From Solirubrobacterales bacterium (GTDB lineage: Bacteria; Actinomycetota; Thermoleophilia; Solirubrobacterales; Solirubrobacteraceae), in contig JAOPZU010000527.1 of the NCBI GenBank assembly GCA_025963955.1, forward strand, positions 1 to 5,798: DNA of 5,798 bases, read 5' to 3'. Positions 1 to 4,960 of this stretch are shown one piece after another. How positions within the stretch are numbered: the first letter of the stretch is position 1; every line of letters starts with the position of its first letter. The position numbers and the translations under genes are program-made. The notes under the pieces were generated by a model. The model had not been told where the DNA came from. It saw only the letters and a program-made list of their open reading frames with translations, and ran no database searches.

Positions 1-1471
1 TCCCCGCCCCCGCGACCGCGTCCACCCGGCGGATCGCGTCCAGGAACGAGTACGGCAGCTTCTGCCCGTCCGGCGCGAGGCCCGGGCAGCCGCCGGCCCG
101 CACGTCCTCGCACCTCACGCGCGCTCCAGACGCGGTGCGGACGTCGACCCGGGAGCGGTAGTAGCGCGAGTACACGTTCGCGTCGTGGTCCGGGTCGATC
201 GCCCCGGACGGCGCGTCGCTGCGCCAGCGATCCGTGAGCAGCCGGGCGTCGGCCGTCGGATCCCCGCCCTTGACGTACTTGTCGAGCCACGCGGTCGTGT
301 ACCAGCTCGCCATGTCCTCGCCACGCAGCGACCCGCCGAACGCGACGTTCGGGATGAACGAGAACTCGTAGTGGGTGCCGCCGCGGATGACGAACTCGGC
401 GGTGTCGACCCCGGCCTGCGACAGCGCGCGGGAGCCGGCGGACTTCGCGGCGGGGTCCGGCTCGCTGAGGTTGGGCTGCGGGGTCAGCCCGTAGTCGGCG
501 CTGAGGCCGAGCGCCGGCTTCGTCAGGGCGGCCACCGGGCGCGGCGAGGACCCGCTCTTGCAGCTGACGGGCGCGGTCGCCGGCGCGCCGAGGTTGTCGT
601 AGGCGACGATCGCCTTCACGCGGGGATCGAGCTGCCCGACGTACGAGACCGCGGCCGCCCCGAGCGAGTGGCCGACGACCCCGACGCGGCGGAGGTCGAG
701 CACGTCGTGCATCGGGTTGTAGGCCGAGTTCAGGTGCGCCCTCACCCGCGCCACCTGCCGCGCGGCGTGGCTGGTCCCGGTCGAGCACGACGGCCGCGGC
801 ACGTAGGGCGCGTCCGGCCCGGAGAAGAAGAAGTCCAGCGCGTCCTCGGTGCCGTCGTAGAACGGCTGGCCGGCCTGGGACGGGACGCCGTCAAGCAGGT
901 CGGCACCCTCGCCAGTCGTGTCGCTGTAGCCCTGCCCCTGGGGGTCCCAGGTCATCACGACGTAGCCGGCCTTGGCCAGCGTCTGCGCCGTGTACCAGTA
1001 GAGCTCCTCCGGGGCCTGCACCGACCCGTTGGTGATGAGCACCCCGGGGCGCCGGGCCGGCCCCGCGACCGTCGCCCAGACGTGACCGGAGAGCGTCGAG
1101 CCGTTGCGGGCGGTGAAGAGGATCGGGGTCACCTTGCCGTAGCCCTTGTCGCCCCAGTCGTAGAGCCGTGTGTCCCCGGCGCAGCCGTCCTGGTGCTGGA
1201 AGCAGAGCTGCCCGACGAACGTGCGCCCGGTCGGCGGCGGGTCGGCGGCGAGGATCTGCAGCATCTGCGCCTCGTTCCGCAGACCGATCGCGCGCAGCTG
1301 CACCTGGTAGCCCGGCAGCAGGTGCACGTGCGTGGCGCGCTCGGTGGTCTTGGAGAAGTTCCGTGCCTCGTAGGCGGGATCGAACGCCCCCTGCGCGGGC
1401 CCCGCCAGCGTCAGCCCTGCCCCGAGCGCGGCCAGCACGATGCGGGCGCTCCTACCTGGACGTCGACCCAT
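1..1471 (-). CDS. Secreted alpha/beta-hydrolase (serine hydrolase), 3' end outside window
   Basis: Reading leftward from the ATG at 1471 gives 490 codons without a stop, so the C-terminus lies beyond the left edge. The N-terminus is a signal peptide: basic MGRRPGRSAR, hydrophobic core about residues 11-25, and a small-residue cleavage site near AQG-AF (26-30). The enzyme should therefore act outside the membrane. The alpha/beta-hydrolase fold is shown by VLITNGS (144-150), the WDPQGQG turn (175-181) and the nucleophile elbow GHSLG with Ser269. Asp326 (LSADYG) and His367 (GGTHYEF) are the likely acid and base, with canonical order and spacing. Six cysteines (90, 97, 229, 304, 454, 462) suit an exported, disulfide-bonded protein. 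Family knowledge suggests an esterase, lipase or acyl-peptidase-like enzyme; the substrate cannot be read from sequence. The start is firm: an in-frame stop lies four codons upstream (1481-1483) and this is the only start codon after it. There is no Shine-Dalgarno, and TAGCGT six bases upstream suggests leaderless translation. It is transcribed divergently from the 59-residue membrane protein gene. Confidence 0.88.
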   Translation of the reverse strand, partial: MGRRPGRSARIVLAALGAGLTLAGPAQGAFDPAYEARNFSKTTERATHVHLLPGYQVQLRAIGLRNEAQMLQILAADPPPTGRTFVGQLCFQHQDGCAGDTRLYDWGDKGYGKVTPILFTARNGSTLSGHVWATVAGPARRPGVLITNGSVQAPEELYWYTAQTLAKAGYVVMTWDPQGQGYSDTTGEGADLLDGVPSQAGQPFYDGTEDALDFFFSGPDAPYVPRPSCSTGTSHAARQVARVRAHLNSAYNPMHDVLDLRRVGVVGHSLGAAAVSYVGQLDPRVKAIVAYDNLGAPATAPVSCKSGSSPRPVAALTKPALGLSADYGLTPQPNLSEPDPAAKSAGSRALSQAGVDTAEFVIRGGTHYEFSFIPNVAFGGSLRGEDMASWYTTAWLDKYVKGGDPTADARLLTDRWRSDAPSGAIDPDHDANVYSRYYRSRVDVRTASGARVRCEDVRAGGCPGLAPDGQKLPYSFLDAIRRVDAVAGAG

Positions 1472-1477
1472 GCGCCG

Positions 1478-1483
1478 ACGCTA
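1478..1483 (-). promoter_or_regulatory. Putative -10 hexamer TAGCGT for leaderless hydrolase mRNA
   Basis: On the minus strand TAGCGT matches the actinobacterial TANNNT -10 pattern. It ends six bases before the ATG at 1471, which would put the transcription start on or next to the start codon. No recognisable -35 element is visible, as is common for leaderless actinobacterial promoters. Confidence 0.45.
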
Positions 1484-1490
1484 CCTGACC

Positions 1491-1529
1491 CGCCGCCCGG
1501 CCCGGCGGCGGCGCCGAGGCTGCCGAGGC
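1491..1529. repeat. Small inverted and direct repeats in divergent gap
   Basis: The 105-bp gap between the two divergent starts at 1471 and 1577 holds a 7-bp inverted repeat, CGCCGCC (1491-1497) and GGCGGCG (1504-1510), and a tandem GCCGAGGC at 1513-1520 and 1522-1529 with period 9. Both are built only of G/C-rich triplets that are common in this genome, so they may be composition rather than operators. Confidence 0.2.
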
Positions 1530-1560
1530 GCCCACCCGCCGCCGGTCCCCGGTGGTGCGA

Positions 1561-1566
1561 TACCGT
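1561..1566 (+). promoter_or_regulatory. Putative -10 hexamer TACCGT for the small membrane protein
   Basis: TACCGT fits TANNNT and ends ten bases before the ATG at 1577. A transcription start near 1573 would give a leader of only a few bases. No Shine-Dalgarno-like sequence precedes the ATG. No -35 box is recognisable. Confidence 0.35.
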
Positions 1567-1576
1567 TCAGCACGCA

Positions 1577-1756
1577 ATGGCTCTCGCGCTCTTCGTCGCC
1601 CTCACCGCCACCAAGGCCACGATCGGCCTGGTCGTCGTGTTCTTCGTCGCCTTCCCGGCACTGGCCCACGTGCTGATCGGCGTCGCCGTCGCCCAGGTCC
1701 TCGGCGAGAAGTCCGCGAACGACGCCTACCGCGAAGGCCTGTCGGACAACCCGTAG
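1577..1756 (+). CDS. Small hydrophobic membrane protein, 59 residues, unknown function
   Basis: ATG at 1577 to TAG at 1754-1756. The frame stays open far upstream, but that extension is antisense to the hydrolase gene and reads as low-complexity Arg/Gly/Ala. The protein-like composition begins only at MALALFVALTATK. Residues 1-12 and about 16-43 are strongly hydrophobic: one long or two short membrane segments, interrupted by Lys13 and broken around Pro27 and His31. A short polar tail follows (about 44-59, ending GLSDNP) with EK, ND and YRE. I do not recognise the family. It could be a single-pass protein or a tight hairpin in the membrane. It is divergent from the secreted hydrolase and convergent with the FAD oxidoreductase. 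Start and existence are supported by the abrupt change in composition, a TACCGT hexamer just upstream and a hairpin just after the stop. Confidence 0.62.
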   Translation: MALALFVALTATKATIGLVVVFFVAFPALAHVLIGVAVAQVLGEKSANDAYREGLSDNP

Positions 1757-1761
1757 CGTTC

Positions 1762-1775
1762 CGCGGGGCCCCGCG
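1762..1775. repeat. Perfect 14-bp G/C palindrome after the small membrane protein gene
   Basis: CGCGGGGCCCCGCG is a perfect palindrome beginning five bases after the stop at 1756. In RNA it could fold as a short 5-bp stem with a GGCC loop. It may help terminate the plus-strand transcript, but there is no T-run after it, so function is uncertain. Confidence 0.35.
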
Positions 1776-1795
1776 CCCCGCTCCGGACTCCCACA

Positions 1796-1842
1796 GCAGG
1801 ACCCTCACGGCGCCGCCCCCGCGGCGCCGTCGTCGTTCCTGC
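1796..1842. terminator. Nested hairpin between convergent genes, likely bidirectional terminator
   Basis: Arms ACGGCGCCGC (1807-1816) and GCGGCGCCGT (1821-1830) are perfectly complementary over 10 bp around a CCCC loop. An outer pair, GCAGGA (1796-1801) and TCCTGC (1837-1842), extends the structure across short internal loops. It lies between the stops of two convergent genes (1756 plus, 1850 minus), where a two-way terminator is expected. There is no real U-tract on either side, which is usual for high-GC actinobacterial terminators; the strength is inferred. Confidence 0.6.
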
Positions 1843-1849
1843 CCCCCCC

Positions 1850-3046
1850 TCAGGCCGCCGCGACCGGGTCGCCCGAGGTGATCGCCGCCCGCGCCGCGTC
1901 CAGGTCCCCCGCGCCGCCCACCGACAGGTACCCGAGGACCTTGCGCTGGGCGTCCAGGTAGGTGATCGCGTAGGCGCCGTCCTCGACGGATCCCTCGACC
2001 TCCTCGCTGTCCCAGTCCCGCGCCGGCCCGACGTACTCGAGCGACAGCCAGTCCGCGAGGTCGCTGAAGAAGTAGGGGACCTCGGTGTGGGGGTCGGTCC
2101 CGCCGAGCATCCCGCGGGCGGCGGTCGCGCCCTGCGCCGCCGCGTGCTCCTCGTGCTCGACGCGCAGCGCGTGGCCGTGCACCACCGAGGCGTACTCGCA
2201 CATGTCGCCCGCGGCGTACAGCCCGGGGAAGCCCTCGACCTGCAGGCGCGCGTCGCAGAGGACCCCGCCGAGGTCGCCGATCGGCAGGCCGCTCTTGCGG
2301 GCGAGCATGACGTCGGGCTGGGCGCCCACGCCGACGACCACGAGGTCCGCGGGGACGACCTCGCCGCCGGCCAGGCGCACGCCCTCGACCTTCTCCCCCT
2401 CCCCCACGAACGCGTCCACGTCCACGCCCCCGCGCACGGTGATCCCGTGGGACTCCAGGACGCCGCGGATGTGCTGGGCCGCGGTCCGCCCGAAGTGCCG
2501 GTCGAACGGGTCCTCCTCCTGCATCAGGACGGTGCAGGACTTCCCGAGCGTGGTGAGCGAGGCCGCGGTCTCGCACCCGATGTAGGAGCCGCCGACCATC
2601 ACGACGTGCTCGGCGTCCTCGGCGTCCTTGCGCAGCGCGTCGGCGTTGCCCGGCGCGCGGAGGTAGTAGATGCCGTCCAGGTTCGCGCCGTCGAGCGGCA
2701 GGCGCCGGACCATCGCCCCCGTCGCCACCAGCGCGTGCGTGAAGGCGACCTCCTCCTTGCTCTGGAGCTTCGCCGTCTTCGCCGCCGGGTCGAGGGACAT
2801 GACCGACGTGCGGGTCAGGACCTCGACGTCGTCCGGGAGGTCGATGTAGGCGTCCTCCTTGCTCTGCTTGCCCTGGAGGTAGCCCTTGGTCGTCGGCGGG
2901 CGGTGGTAGGGCGGATCCAGCTCGCGCCCCACGAGGAGGACGGAGCCCGTGAAGCCCTCCTGCCGCAGCGTCCGGGCGGCGGTCGCGGAGGCGATGCCGC
3001 CTCCGATGAGCAGGATGTCGACTGTGCGATCGGCCATGCCTGACAT
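1850..3046 (-). CDS. FAD-dependent NAD(P)H oxidoreductase, ferredoxin-reductase type
   Basis: A 398-residue flavoprotein that should pass electrons from NAD(P)H through FAD to a small [2Fe-2S] ferredoxin or rubredoxin, like the reductases of cytochrome P450 and ring-hydroxylating dioxygenase systems. The N-terminal FAD Rossmann motif GGGIAS is at 15-20, followed by the family block PPYHRPPTTKGYL (45-56) and VATGA (107-111). A second Rossmann fold for NAD(P) starts with GGSYIGCE (152-159). VGVGAQPD (238-245) and the second FAD motif YAAGDMCEYAS (277-287) follow. The C-terminal reductase domain begins at PYFFSDLADW (324-333). Length is normal. No CxxC redox motif is present, which argues against a thioredoxin- or mercuric-reductase role. 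No ferredoxin or oxygenase gene is in view, so the partner is unknown. Start: ATG 3046 (MSGMADR) or ATG 3037 (MADR) are both possible. Neither has a Shine-Dalgarno; I prefer 3046 because TGCTCT lies six bases upstream, the spacing seen at other genes here. A much longer open frame upstream is antisense artefact. Confidence 0.9.
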   Translation of the reverse strand: MSGMADRTVDILLIGGGIASATAARTLRQEGFTGSVLLVGRELDPPYHRPPTTKGYLQGKQSKEDAYIDLPDDVEVLTRTSVMSLDPAAKTAKLQSKEEVAFTHALVATGAMVRRLPLDGANLDGIYYLRAPGNADALRKDAEDAEHVVMVGGSYIGCETAASLTTLGKSCTVLMQEEDPFDRHFGRTAAQHIRGVLESHGITVRGGVDVDAFVGEGEKVEGVRLAGGEVVPADLVVVGVGAQPDVMLARKSGLPIGDLGGVLCDARLQVEGFPGLYAAGDMCEYASVVHGHALRVEHEEHAAAQGATAARGMLGGTDPHTEVPYFFSDLADWLSLEYVGPARDWDSEEVEGSVEDGAYAITYLDAQRKVLGYLSVGGAGDLDAARAAITSGDPVAAA

Positions 3047-3054
3047 CGTGTCAG
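3040..3054. promoter_or_regulatory. Palindrome CTGACA-N3-TGTCAG, possible operator
   Basis: A perfect 6+6 bp inverted repeat with a 3-base spacer, ctgacatcgtgtcag, overlaps the preferred start codon (3046-3044) of the oxidoreductase and lies just upstream of the alternative one. It sits at the edge of the roughly 100-bp gap shared with the divergent glycoside hydrolase. Its A/T content stands out from the surroundings. It could be a dimeric repressor site controlling one or both genes; no regulator gene is in the window. Confidence 0.4.
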
Positions 3055-3058
3055 AGCA
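3053..3058 (-). promoter_or_regulatory. Weak -10-like TGCTCT for the oxidoreductase
   Basis: On the minus strand TGCTCT has T at the first and last positions and ends six bases before ATG 3046, matching the spacing at two clearer starts in this window. The second base is G instead of A, so the match is poor. It partly overlaps the palindrome. Confidence 0.22.
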
Positions 3059-3133
3059 CGACGGGGACCGGTGTGCCGCCGCGACCCGGGCGCTCGGCGT
3101 GCTCCCGTCCCCCGCCGTCGGCCGCAGCCGCGA

Positions 3134-3139
3134 TGATGT
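3134..3139 (+). promoter_or_regulatory. Weak -10-like TGATGT for the glycoside hydrolase
   Basis: TGATGT ends exactly six bases before the GTG at 3146. It has T at the first and last positions but G at the second. No Shine-Dalgarno precedes the GTG, so leaderless initiation is plausible. The in-frame TGA inside this hexamer (3134-3136) also limits any upstream start. Confidence 0.28.
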
Positions 3140-3145
3140 GCGCGC

Positions 3146-4408
3146 GTGCCGCTCCCGCCCGCCATCCCGCCCGGGGTTCCGTGGACCTCCCCCCACGGGC
3201 CGGACGGGTTCGACGTCGCCGCGGGCGCTCGCGGCGTCCTGGAGGGCAACTGGCGCGAGGGCGACTACCGCGGCCGCCACTACGCCTTCAGCGTCCCCAG
3301 CCCGCGCTCCTACCCCTGGCAGTGGTACTGGGACAGCTGCTTCCACGCCATCGTCCGCTCGCGGTACGACCCGGGCCGTGCCCGCGCCGAGCTGCTCACG
3401 CTGCTGGCCGCGATGCGCGAGGACGGCTTCATCGGGCACACCGTGCTCTGGGGCCGGCCCCTCGATCTGCAGCGGGCCGTCCGCTACAACATCGCCTCGC
3501 GGGCGGACCTGATGACGTCGACGATCCAGCCGCCGATCATCGCCTGGGCCTGGGCCCGCGCCCGCGGCGACCCGGGGGCCGACGCCGCCGCGCGCGCCGG
3601 CCTGGAGCGCCACCACGCATGGCTGGACGCCCACCGCGACCTGGACGGCGACGGCCTGCTGTGGCTCATCCAGCCCGACGAGTCCGGCATGGACGCCTCG
3701 CCGAAGTTCGACCACGTCTGGGGACGGCGCTCGCAGGGCCGGGTCCTGTTCCCGGCGCTGATCCACGCCAACCGCCGCCGGGGCTTCGACGCGCGGCGGA
3801 TCGCCGCGGCCGGCGGACCCGTCGTGTGCGAGGTCCTGACGAACACCATCTGGTCGCTCAGCGAGCAGGCGCTCGGGCGGCCGTCGCGGACGCCGGCCCT
3901 CCTGGACCGGTTGTGGGACGAGTCCGCGGGGCGCTTCTTCGACGACGTGCGCGGCGCGGTGCGTCCGCTTCCCGGCCCGCGGCGCCCGGTCACCTGGGAC
4001 ACGCTCGCGCCGCTGGCGCTGTCCGACCTGCCGGACGCGATCGCCGACCGCCTGATCGAGGAGGTGCTGCTCGCGCCGCGCTTCGCCGACGGGGTGCCGT
4101 TGCCCGCGGTCGCGCTCGACGACCCCACGCACTCCAGCCGCGAGACCTGGTGGGGCCGTCACCGCCACTGGCGCGGCCCGAGCTGGGTCAACTCGCTGTG
4201 GCTCGTGTCGCTCGGCCTGCGGCGGCGCGGGCGCGGCGACCTGGCCGACGCGCTCGCCGCGCGCCTGACGCCCGTCGTCGCCCGCGAGGGCTTCCGGGAG
4301 TACTACGAGGCGCGCACGGGTGCGGGCATGGGGGCGCACGACTTCGGCTGGTCGACGCTGCTGTGGGACCTCGTGGATCCGGTGCCGCCGGCCTTCGGTC
4401 CCGCCTGA
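3146..4408 (+). CDS. GH63-like (alpha/alpha)6 glycoside hydrolase, mannosyl-/glucosylglycerate hydrolase type
   Basis: A 420-residue protein with no signal peptide, so probably cytoplasmic. It carries the signature blocks of the compact (alpha/alpha)6-barrel hydrolases related to GH63 and the mannosylglycerate/glucosylglycerate hydrolases: YPWQWYWDSCFHAI (56-69), STIQPPIIAWAWA (125-137), ESGMDASPKFD (179-189), HWRGPSWVNSLWL (341-353) and FREYYEARTGAG (383-394), then the closing FGWSTLLWD (400-408). By family analogy Asp183 in GMDASP is the general acid and Glu385 in EYY the base of an inverting mechanism; both are intact. Such enzymes release glucose or mannose from small solutes such as glucosylglycerate, but trehalase-like or other alpha-glucosidase activity cannot be excluded. 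The GTG at 3146 is the only start between the in-frame TGA at 3134-3136 and the first conserved block that leaves a normal N-terminus. It is divergent from the FAD oxidoreductase, sharing a gap of about 100 bp. No sugar transporter or solute-synthesis gene is nearby. Confidence 0.85.
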   Translation: MPLPPAIPPGVPWTSPHGPDGFDVAAGARGVLEGNWREGDYRGRHYAFSVPSPRSYPWQWYWDSCFHAIVRSRYDPGRARAELLTLLAAMREDGFIGHTVLWGRPLDLQRAVRYNIASRADLMTSTIQPPIIAWAWARARGDPGADAAARAGLERHHAWLDAHRDLDGDGLLWLIQPDESGMDASPKFDHVWGRRSQGRVLFPALIHANRRRGFDARRIAAAGGPVVCEVLTNTIWSLSEQALGRPSRTPALLDRLWDESAGRFFDDVRGAVRPLPGPRRPVTWDTLAPLALSDLPDAIADRLIEEVLLAPRFADGVPLPAVALDDPTHSSRETWWGRHRHWRGPSWVNSLWLVSLGLRRRGRGDLADALAARLTPVVAREGFREYYEARTGAGMGAHDFGWSTLLWDLVDPVPPAFGPA

Positions 4409-4426
4409 GCATCCGCGGTCCCGCCT
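4396..4426. repeat. Direct repeat CGGTCCCGCCT, period 20
   Basis: CGGTCCCGCCT occurs at 4396-4406 and again at 4416-4426. The first copy covers the last codons and first stop base of the glycoside hydrolase. It looks like a small local duplication at the gene's 3' end; no function is evident. Confidence 0.4.
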
Positions 4427-4452
4427 CGGTTTGAGACCGACCTGAGACGGAG
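4426..4452. promoter_or_regulatory. 11-bp-period TGAGAC direct repeat, possible regulator site
   Basis: TTGAGACCGAC (4431-4441) is followed directly by CTGAGACGGAG (4442-4452), 8 of 11 positions identical. A short inverted repeat TCGGT-N5-ACCGA (4426-4440) overlaps the first unit. Tandem units at one helical turn are typical of OmpR/PhoB-family response-regulator sites, and this one lies just upstream of a -10-like TAGGCT. The link to any particular regulator is speculation. Confidence 0.3.
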
Positions 4453-4469
4453 AGGGACCGGGTGCGGCG

Positions 4470-4475
4470 TAGGCT
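4470..4475 (+). promoter_or_regulatory. Putative -10 hexamer TAGGCT for the 129-residue protein
   Basis: TAGGCT fits TANNNT. A start of transcription near A4482 would give a 5' leader of about 31 nt before ATG 4513, which contains the Shine-Dalgarno site. No convincing -35 is found at the usual distance. Confidence 0.4.
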
Positions 4476-4501
4476 CGCCGCACGGTCGACGCGCAAGGTC
4501 T

Positions 4502-4505
4502 GGAG
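4502..4505 (+). promoter_or_regulatory. Shine-Dalgarno GGAG deciding the start at 4513
   Basis: GGAG lies seven bases before ATG 4513, an ideal spacing. It favours this start over the in-frame GTG at 4462, which lies upstream of the likely promoter hexamer. It is the only clear Shine-Dalgarno in the window. Confidence 0.6.
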
Positions 4506-4512
4506 CAGCACC

Positions 4513-4902
4513 ATGGGGCGGTTCAGGACGACGAGGCGGACGCAGGACGGTGCCGCCGCGACGCCCGCGGGCGGATCGGCCGACGTCGCCCGCCCGGGTT
4601 TCGCCGAGCGCAGCGCGGAGGCCGCGTCGCTCAACGCCCGCGGGGCCGAGATGCGCCGGCTGTGGGCCGAGGGCCTGCCCGGCCGCGCGACGATCACGGC
4701 CGTCCGCGACACGGGCGAGCGGCTGGCCGGCAACACCGTCGTCGAGCTCGAGCTGGACGTGGAGCTCGAGGCCGGCGACCCCTACCCCGCGACCCTGCGG
4801 ATCCCGATCGCCGGCACCGACGTCACGCCCTACCGGCCCGGCTCGCGCTACAACGTGCGCGTCGACCCGCAGGACCGGGGCAAGCTCACCTTCTCCGCCT
4901 GA
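4513..4902 (+). CDS. Hypothetical protein, 129 residues, C-terminal beta-rich domain
   Basis: ATG 4513 to TGA 4900-4902. The N-terminus is basic and low in complexity (MGRFRTTRRTQDG, then Ala/Gly-rich to about residue 28). A likely helix spans about 30-54 (AERSAEAASLNARGAEMRRLWA). A compact domain at 55-129 follows, predicted as beta strands: GLPGRATITAVRDTGERLAG, VVELELDVELEAG, YPATLRIPI, then YRPGSRYNVRVDPQDRGKL. The pattern G-x-A-x-I-x3-x-D-T-G, alternating hydrophobics and a final PGxxxxVxVDPxD resembles a small domain seen in many actinobacterial hypothetical proteins, some with SHOCT or membrane modules. I cannot name a function. There is no signal peptide or membrane segment, so it is probably cytosolic. 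It lies 104 bp after the glycoside hydrolase and 58 bp before the SNF2 gene, each apparently with its own promoter, so an operon is not implied. The in-frame GTG at 4462 would add 17 residues and is less likely. Confidence 0.72.
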   Translation: MGRFRTTRRTQDGAAATPAGGSADVARPGFAERSAEAASLNARGAEMRRLWAEGLPGRATITAVRDTGERLAGNTVVELELDVELEAGDPYPATLRIPIAGTDVTPYRPGSRYNVRVDPQDRGKLTFSA

Positions 4903-4922
4903 GCCGCCCTGCGGTCCCTCCG

Positions 4923-4944
4923 CGGGCGGGCCGCGCGCCCGGCC
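4923..4944. terminator. Possible hairpin after the 129-residue protein gene
   Basis: CGGGCG (4923-4928) can pair with CGCCCG (4936-4941) around a 7-base loop; an alternative pairs GGCCG (4929-4933) with CGGCC (4940-4944). It lies 20 bases after the stop and just before the next gene's promoter-like hexamer. There is no U-tract and such pairings arise easily in this base composition, so termination is only possible. Confidence 0.25.
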
Positions 4945-4948
4945 TCGG

Positions 4949-4954
4949 TACCTT
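4949..4954 (+). promoter_or_regulatory. Putative -10 hexamer TACCTT for leaderless SNF2 mRNA
   Basis: TACCTT fits TANNNT and ends exactly six bases before the GTG at 4961, the same geometry as TAGCGT at the hydrolase gene. The run GGGGGC between them could be read as a degenerate Shine-Dalgarno but is too close to the start codon to act as one. Confidence 0.45.
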
Positions 4955-4960
4955 GGGGGC

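Noticed and set aside
185..1576. Long plus-strand open frame running into the small membrane protein gene
   Set aside because: It is antisense to the hydrolase, whose translation has signal peptide, GHSLG and GGTHYEF motifs. The plus-strand reading is low-complexity Arg/Gly/Val/Pro. Only the part from 1577 looks like protein.
1472..1576. Possible non-coding RNA from the G/C hairpins in the divergent gap
   Set aside because: The inverted repeat is only 7 bp of CGCCGCC type and the gap is just 105 bp, mostly taken up by two divergent promoters; nothing supports a separate RNA gene.
1602..2576. Minus-strand 324-codon open frame
   Set aside because: Arg/Gly-rich translation overlapping the oxidoreductase in another frame and crossing into the small membrane gene; a composition artefact.
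3073..4434. Second plus-strand frame of 453 codons overlapping the glycoside hydrolase
   Set aside because: The translation is nearly all Arg/Ala/Gly/Pro with no motifs, whereas the frame from 3146 carries all the hydrolase signature blocks.
3047..4483. Upstream extension of the oxidoreductase frame on the minus strand, to 877 codons in total
   Set aside because: The extension is antisense to the glycoside hydrolase and lacks any domain pattern. The flavoprotein fold starts right after the ATGs at 3046/3037.
4462..4512. GTG at 4462 as the start of the 129-residue protein
   Set aside because: It lies upstream of the likely -10 hexamer at 4470-4475, has no Shine-Dalgarno, and ATG 4513 has GGAG at ideal spacing.
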